From the NCBI GenBank assembly GCA_020216845.1, contig JAIWNK010000119.1, positions 1 through 10,000 of the forward strand: 10,000 nt of DNA, read 5' to 3'. Shown here piece after piece: positions 8,701-10,000 of this stretch (within the stretch, counting starts at the first letter, position 1; every line of letters starts with the position of its first letter). The notes under the pieces are model-generated. The model made no database searches, was not told where the DNA came from, and saw nothing but the letters and a program-made list of their open reading frames with translations. The position numbers and the translations under genes are program-made. This DNA is from Anaerolinea sp. (GTDB lineage: Bacteria > Chloroflexota > Anaerolineae > Anaerolineales > Anaerolineaceae).

Positions 8701-9671
8701 CGCTGTTCTTTTTGGTACAACAGCGCATTGTGAACAGAAATGGCCACCGCCCCAGAAACCAATTCCAGCAAATCCAGATCTGCTTTTGAAAACGTTTCGC
8801 GGGTGAATGACCCCATTTCCAACGTGCCAATGATATCTTTGCCGACAATCAGCGGCACCCCCACATACGAACGCAAAGGGAAGTCTGCCCGGTTGACTGC
8901 CTGACGATAGCCCGGCTGTGCCTCCACATCGGGCAAGAAAAGTGGCTTGCGCGTTTGATACAAAACCCCCGTAAAGCCATCTTCCCTGCGATACCGTTCC
9001 GCTCCCACAATCAGCGTCTGCTCCACGCCCACCAGACGATAGGGAACAAATAGCTGTGCTTCCACATCCCAAATGGCAATTTCCCACACATCTGCAGGAA
9101 TCAGCATTTGCATATTCAGCAACACTGTTTGCAGTGTCTCTTTCAGGTCCAGGCTGGCCGCCATTGCTTGCACCAATTGCAGAATCAGCTCAACCGATTG
9201 GGTGCTCATCGCTTCTCGATCCCCCACACCCGCTGTAACCGATTGCGGGGGACGCATGGTCAACAACACCAGTGAATGGGGTTGCACAGGCAGCAAATAC
9301 GAAACCGCCTCGACCTGTTTGCCTTCCACAGCAAAGCTCGCTTTGCCCCGCGCAGCACACAGGTTCAAAAAGCGTTCACCAGGACGAACCCGACGCGCCA
9401 GGCGTTCCAGGTTGGGGATTTCACCCTCTGCCAGCCCAAACAAACTGCGCGCCTCTGCATTGACCGATAAAACCCGGCCACCCTGCTGAATCACCATCAC
9501 CGCATCATGGATTTCCGCTGTGCTGTCATTATCCAGAGTCAACACAGCAGGTTGCATCGGTGCGCGCAATCGGGGAGAAGAGGTGCGCGTCAACAAAATG
9601 GCAACCACCACAAAGATGGCACCAAGCAATGCAACCAGAATACCCACCAGGGCGCTATCTAAGCCAAACAT
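2733..9671 (-). CDS. Giant membrane-anchored sensor histidine kinase: PAS, ten GAF, PAS, HisKA, HATPase
   Basis: A 2312-residue sensor kinase, several times the usual length. One hydrophobic segment (about 7-27) followed by TRTSSPRLR anchors it with the N-terminus out and everything else in the cytosol, so signals must be intracellular or membrane-permeant. A PAS-like domain (about 53-138) precedes ten GAF domains (about 160-1936); a coiled-coil linker with LEKRVEERTAEL sits near 1765-1776, between GAF 9 and 10. A second PAS domain spans about 1956-2075. HisKA (about 2079-2145) carries the H-box VSHELRTPL with phosphoacceptor His2089. The HATPase domain (about 2190-2307) has Asn2210 in the N box, DTGVG at 2238-2242, the F box IFERFYR (2251-2257) and GTGLGL (2268-2273). 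The kinase therefore looks active, although the first N-box Asn is Ser2206. No receiver or HPt domain is fused; the partner is the adjacent receiver gene. The ATG at 9671 has a GAGG site 8 bases upstream. Ligands of the GAF domains cannot be told from sequence. Confidence 0.95.
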   Translation of the reverse strand: MFGLDSALVGILVALLGAIFVVVAILLTRTSSPRLRAPMQPAVLTLDNDSTAEIHDAVMVIQQGGRVLSVNAEARSLFGLAEGEIPNLERLARRVRPGERFLNLCAARGKASFAVEGKQVEAVSYLLPVQPHSLVLLTMRPPQSVTAGVGDREAMSTQSVELILQLVQAMAASLDLKETLQTVLLNMQMLIPADVWEIAIWDVEAQLFVPYRLVGVEQTLIVGAERYRREDGFTGVLYQTRKPLFLPDVEAQPGYRQAVNRADFPLRSYVGVPLIVGKDIIGTLEMGSFTRETFSKADLDLLELVSGAVAISVHNALLYQKEQRRAAELSGLAQLTQAFSSARDPQRLYAHLVQSIAPLLRVEILGFLIYNESSRSLQGQPPIYGLPDQFIELYKVPIAAGSPLETALIEQDMIISANAAEDPQWEVLGLQSLAQSASLRDTVLIPLISSGRNLGYLQASNHLDGSATFTQGELNLLMIVANQTAPLIENLGLVQQLRQRAQRSEALRRITSLSSSAATLDEILTFALQELARLLHADSALAFLIDSERSVLRLHVPSQVGLPEEMLTGALRMSADDAQFPFTVTGSQRTQNIANLEVEQAIVPFYQTIFRKLSGLSLVGVPLVVHNEGVGELWFISKELSFFDQTDIQTIVTAAGQLAGVVEQSYLAAQTDESLRRRVEQMTALTRISRELGSSLDFKSLLQLVYAEALRATRADCGSILFFDLNRPETEKQTVRFYVGDLPSGERTPLELRALETGEIVNVDDLSVEEHPAPHENVQSMMIVPVIYRQRAAGLILLHAHSVGRFDKDSVEIAQSLAAQAAVALGNAFQYEDQARRGELLKRELETLSKLFQVSQFLRPGQPLEKALEAIAVAIQEATPFQVVLISMIDPNDPTMLRRICSGGLSQQAWDDLRTRKQPWKGAEVLLLPEYRFGSVYFIPADKRPVIPQELHLYTVLPLEDRQEVDAWNPKDLLLVPLYDLEGKPLGMVSADAPRDGRRPDRPTLEALELLATQAGLVMENSRQMRLLERQADDLKAEAARLQQATKDVQESLPILLHRQLEQMIVVQNLNRRSQRVQAGLEMAEEATRQTDSSMVLRVMAREMLTRLDLQTALIAEKSPSGIRLTEVLGAVPNNVNPDALFGQRNPLRQVLNDGRILMAAVLNNENEWYNSPLLQALNAQSFIAAPVKISEQRSAAILAIGQNAISDLAKEDELIFERLASQVGVGLQNLELLNETRRRLREVNLLLEFSRKLGTLSPEAILQELVNSLLDVIPGAQAGWVGLLEMKEQVVEPRAAQGYVDNKSLLSIRYLMTENELSLPADVVVEGSPRTLNELNFAQQYPLSSDDLLAYRQASNGRLPLSTMAVPLRLGERVLGVVIVENFEGTGVFSGEDESLALSLTQQTALALESARLFVAAEQRASQLQALTQVAATISTNLQFDELIASLLDLLKSVVPYDTATLWLRRANQLSVAAASGFADAESRLGLSVNLEDSILFQEMIRTNAYIYAPDVRADERFPSLVEPDFYSWLGIPVVAKGELIGAIALEKREAGFYTPEYVQAAVTFAGQAGVALENARLFEESVRRTTELDERSQRLALLNRFSGDLSSSLEVDHILKLTAEQLMAALGADRSAALLRDDEGQILLHFEAPQIESERLPRKLPLTPLLVRLSETLGIFSTMDVAAETDLRPLFDAYLQRRKVTSLLVVPIVYGTNLHGWLMLMNVEERRYTPSEIELARTITNQAGIAVQNARLFVETRSLKEVLEKRVEERTAELSREHQNSQTLLRIIMELSTSLDLEQVLTRTLSVLNESLGCEQSMILLATRDRQYQAGMALAGEGGNLRSEKEISRWVVRRRSPALVDDIQSDTRWKFAEGTTFNYRSLVAVPLVLGEDTLGSLILLHRQPAFFTLDQIGLLEAIARQIGIALNNAELFTLIRDQAEDLGAMLREQQVEASRSRGILEAVADGVLVTNATNQVSLFNASAQRILGIRADQIIGKPLDQFVGMFGKTSMDWVSTIRTWTQSPAEYAESDVYTEQIELENGRIVSVHLAPVVWRNEFLGTVSTFRDITHEVQVDRLKSEFVANVSHELRTPLTSIKGYVDIMLMGATGQLNSQQKHFLEVVRGSTARLSVLINDLLDLSHVETGQVKLELQSLDLRKIGEEVLSQMQVRSKDESRPMSFVLEAPEQLPYVLGDYGRIKQVMMSLVLNGYNYTPDGGLVRLVMHVEGDELQVDVVDTGVGIAPEEQGRIFERFYRGNDPLVLATSGTGLGLAMSKTLVEMHHGRIWFTSSGVRGEGSTFSFALPIEKTEG
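2737..2741 (-). promoter_or_regulatory. Ribosome binding site of the response regulator, just before the kinase stop codon
   Basis: The minus strand reads GAGGG here, 8 bases before the ATG of the response regulator, and it overlaps the last two codons before the kinase stop at 2733-2735. Ribosomes ending the kinase are thus placed to start the regulator, which fits translational coupling of a cognate pair. Confidence 0.65.
3864..9194 (-). repeat. Array of ten tandem GAF domains inside the histidine kinase
   Basis: Each GAF copy ends in a similar helix, often of the form G-[VI]-A-[LV]-x-N-A-[RE]-L-[FY]. These endings occur at protein residues near 315, 490, 664, 827, 1021, 1230, 1411, 1576, 1751 and 1930, giving spacings of 163 to 209 residues, which is normal for GAF plus linker. 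Most copies begin with a helix of the type 'ALTRISRELGSSLDFKSLL' and carry a mid-domain 'S-x-x-x-V-P-L/I' strand (for example SYVGVPLIV at 268, SLVAVPLVL at 1883). Copies 5 and 6 are the most divergent and are joined by a long coiled-coil-like linker (about 1024-1075). Domain boundaries are by eye and may be off by about 15 residues. Confidence 0.85.
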
Positions 9672-9679
9672 TCAGGTGG

Positions 9680-9683
9680 CCTC
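9680..9683 (-). promoter_or_regulatory. Ribosome binding site of the giant kinase
   Basis: The minus strand has GAGG 8 bases before the ATG at 9671, within the 20-base gap after the upstream GGDEF-like gene. It supports this ATG as the true start and argues that the kinase is translated from a shared transcript; no promoter fits in the gap. Confidence 0.6.
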
Positions 9684-9691
9684 ATTCGCTT

Positions 9692-10000
9692 CTAGAGCGA
9701 ATCTTTTCGGCGTTCATCCGCCGCGAGTTCCGTAATCTCTCGAATATCGGCAAAGACATGCGTCGAAGGCGAAACAATGCCAATCGCAATCGTCATCAAA
9801 GGCGCCTGACGCATTTCACCATTCTTGTCCGGTGCCAAAATGTAGCCCTGTTGGCGATCCATGAAGTTATAGTGCGCTAGCACCTCTTCTGAAAAGCGCG
9901 CCTTCAATCTTTGTCGAATGGCTTGCGCCTTATCTTCTGTCGTTAGAATGATGAAGTTATCGCCGCCCGCATGACCGATAAAGTCATTGGACGCGCCCAA
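9692..10000 (-). CDS. C-terminal part of a degenerate GGDEF-domain protein
   Basis: The frame enters from the right edge and ends at TAG 9692-9694; about 103 C-terminal residues are visible, so the gene start and any sensory or receiver domain lie outside the window. The segment DFIGHAGGDNFIIL is a GGDEF signature in which the motif reads GGDNF (bases 9953-9967). Downstream, the spacing and the strand APLMTIAIGIVSP match the later half of a GGDEF domain, including the second half of the sheet (SIG-type motif). In active diguanylate cyclases the fourth motif residue is Glu or Asp and binds metal; Asn here suggests weak or no c-di-GMP synthesis. The inhibitory site RxxD, five residues before the motif, reads AxxD, so product inhibition would be lost too. 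It may bind GTP or act as a protein-interaction module. It lies 20 bases upstream of the kinase gene and is probably in the same operon. Confidence 0.85.
   Translation of the reverse strand: MGASNDFIGHAGGDNFIILTTEDKAQAIRQRLKARFSEEVLAHYNFMDRQQGYILAPDKNGEMRQAPLMTIAIGIVSPSTHVFADIREITELAADERRKDSL

Noticed and set aside
2733..9671. Possibility that the 6.9-kb frame is a hybrid kinase or a phytochrome
   Set aside because: No receiver or HPt domain is present after the HATPase domain, and no PHY domain or clear bilin-binding Cys context was seen in the GAF units.
9672..9691. Promoter for the kinase in the gap after the GGDEF-like gene
   Set aside because: Only 20 bases are available and they hold the ribosome site; no -35/-10 pair fits, so co-transcription is more likely.
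9986..10000. A TTG start for the GGDEF-like protein at the window edge
   Set aside because: The codon is just the first in-frame codon at the boundary; a GGDEF domain needs about 80 more residues before its motif, so the gene must continue past the window.

Overview
The window looks like a chromosomal segment from a Chloroflexota bacterium, probably of the Anaerolineae type. This is an inference from gene style: a very large sensor kinase packed with GAF domains, a degenerate GGDEF protein beside it, moderate GC content and tightly packed operons. No rRNA, tRNA, mobile element or CRISPR array is visible.

Layout. Two genes run left to right (1-1422): the end of an unrecognised protein with an acidic tail, then, after 4 bases, a 354-residue protein with the class V aminotransferase (cysteine desulfurase-like) fold. 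A 131-base gap (1423-1553) holds a long hairpin that probably terminates both converging transcription units. From 1554 to the right edge everything is on the minus strand and reads, in transcription order: the C-terminal part of a GGDEF-like protein (cut by the window edge), a 2312-residue sensor histidine kinase, a 124-residue single-domain response regulator, and a 262-residue alpha/beta-hydrolase-fold protein. Gaps in this unit are 20, 4 and 11 bases, so it is very likely one operon whose promoter lies outside the window.

The kinase dominates the window, covering 6.9 kb. It has one N-terminal membrane anchor with almost no extracytoplasmic part, a PAS-like domain, ten GAF domains in a row, a second PAS domain, and an intact HisKA/HATPase core. 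It should phosphorylate the CheY-like regulator encoded immediately downstream, which has no DNA-binding output of its own.

A theme runs through the window: three of the six proteins have a recognisable catalytic fold but lack key catalytic residues. The aminotransferase-like protein has Ala where the PLP lysine should be and Asn where the PLP-binding Asp should be. The hydrolase has Gly in place of the nucleophilic Ser. The GGDEF domain reads GGDNF and has lost its inhibitory-site Arg. The last two sit in the signalling operon, so they may be binding or sensing partners rather than enzymes. The resemblance to the RsbQ-RsbP arrangement (alpha/beta hydrolase plus PAS-domain regulator) is suggestive but unproven.
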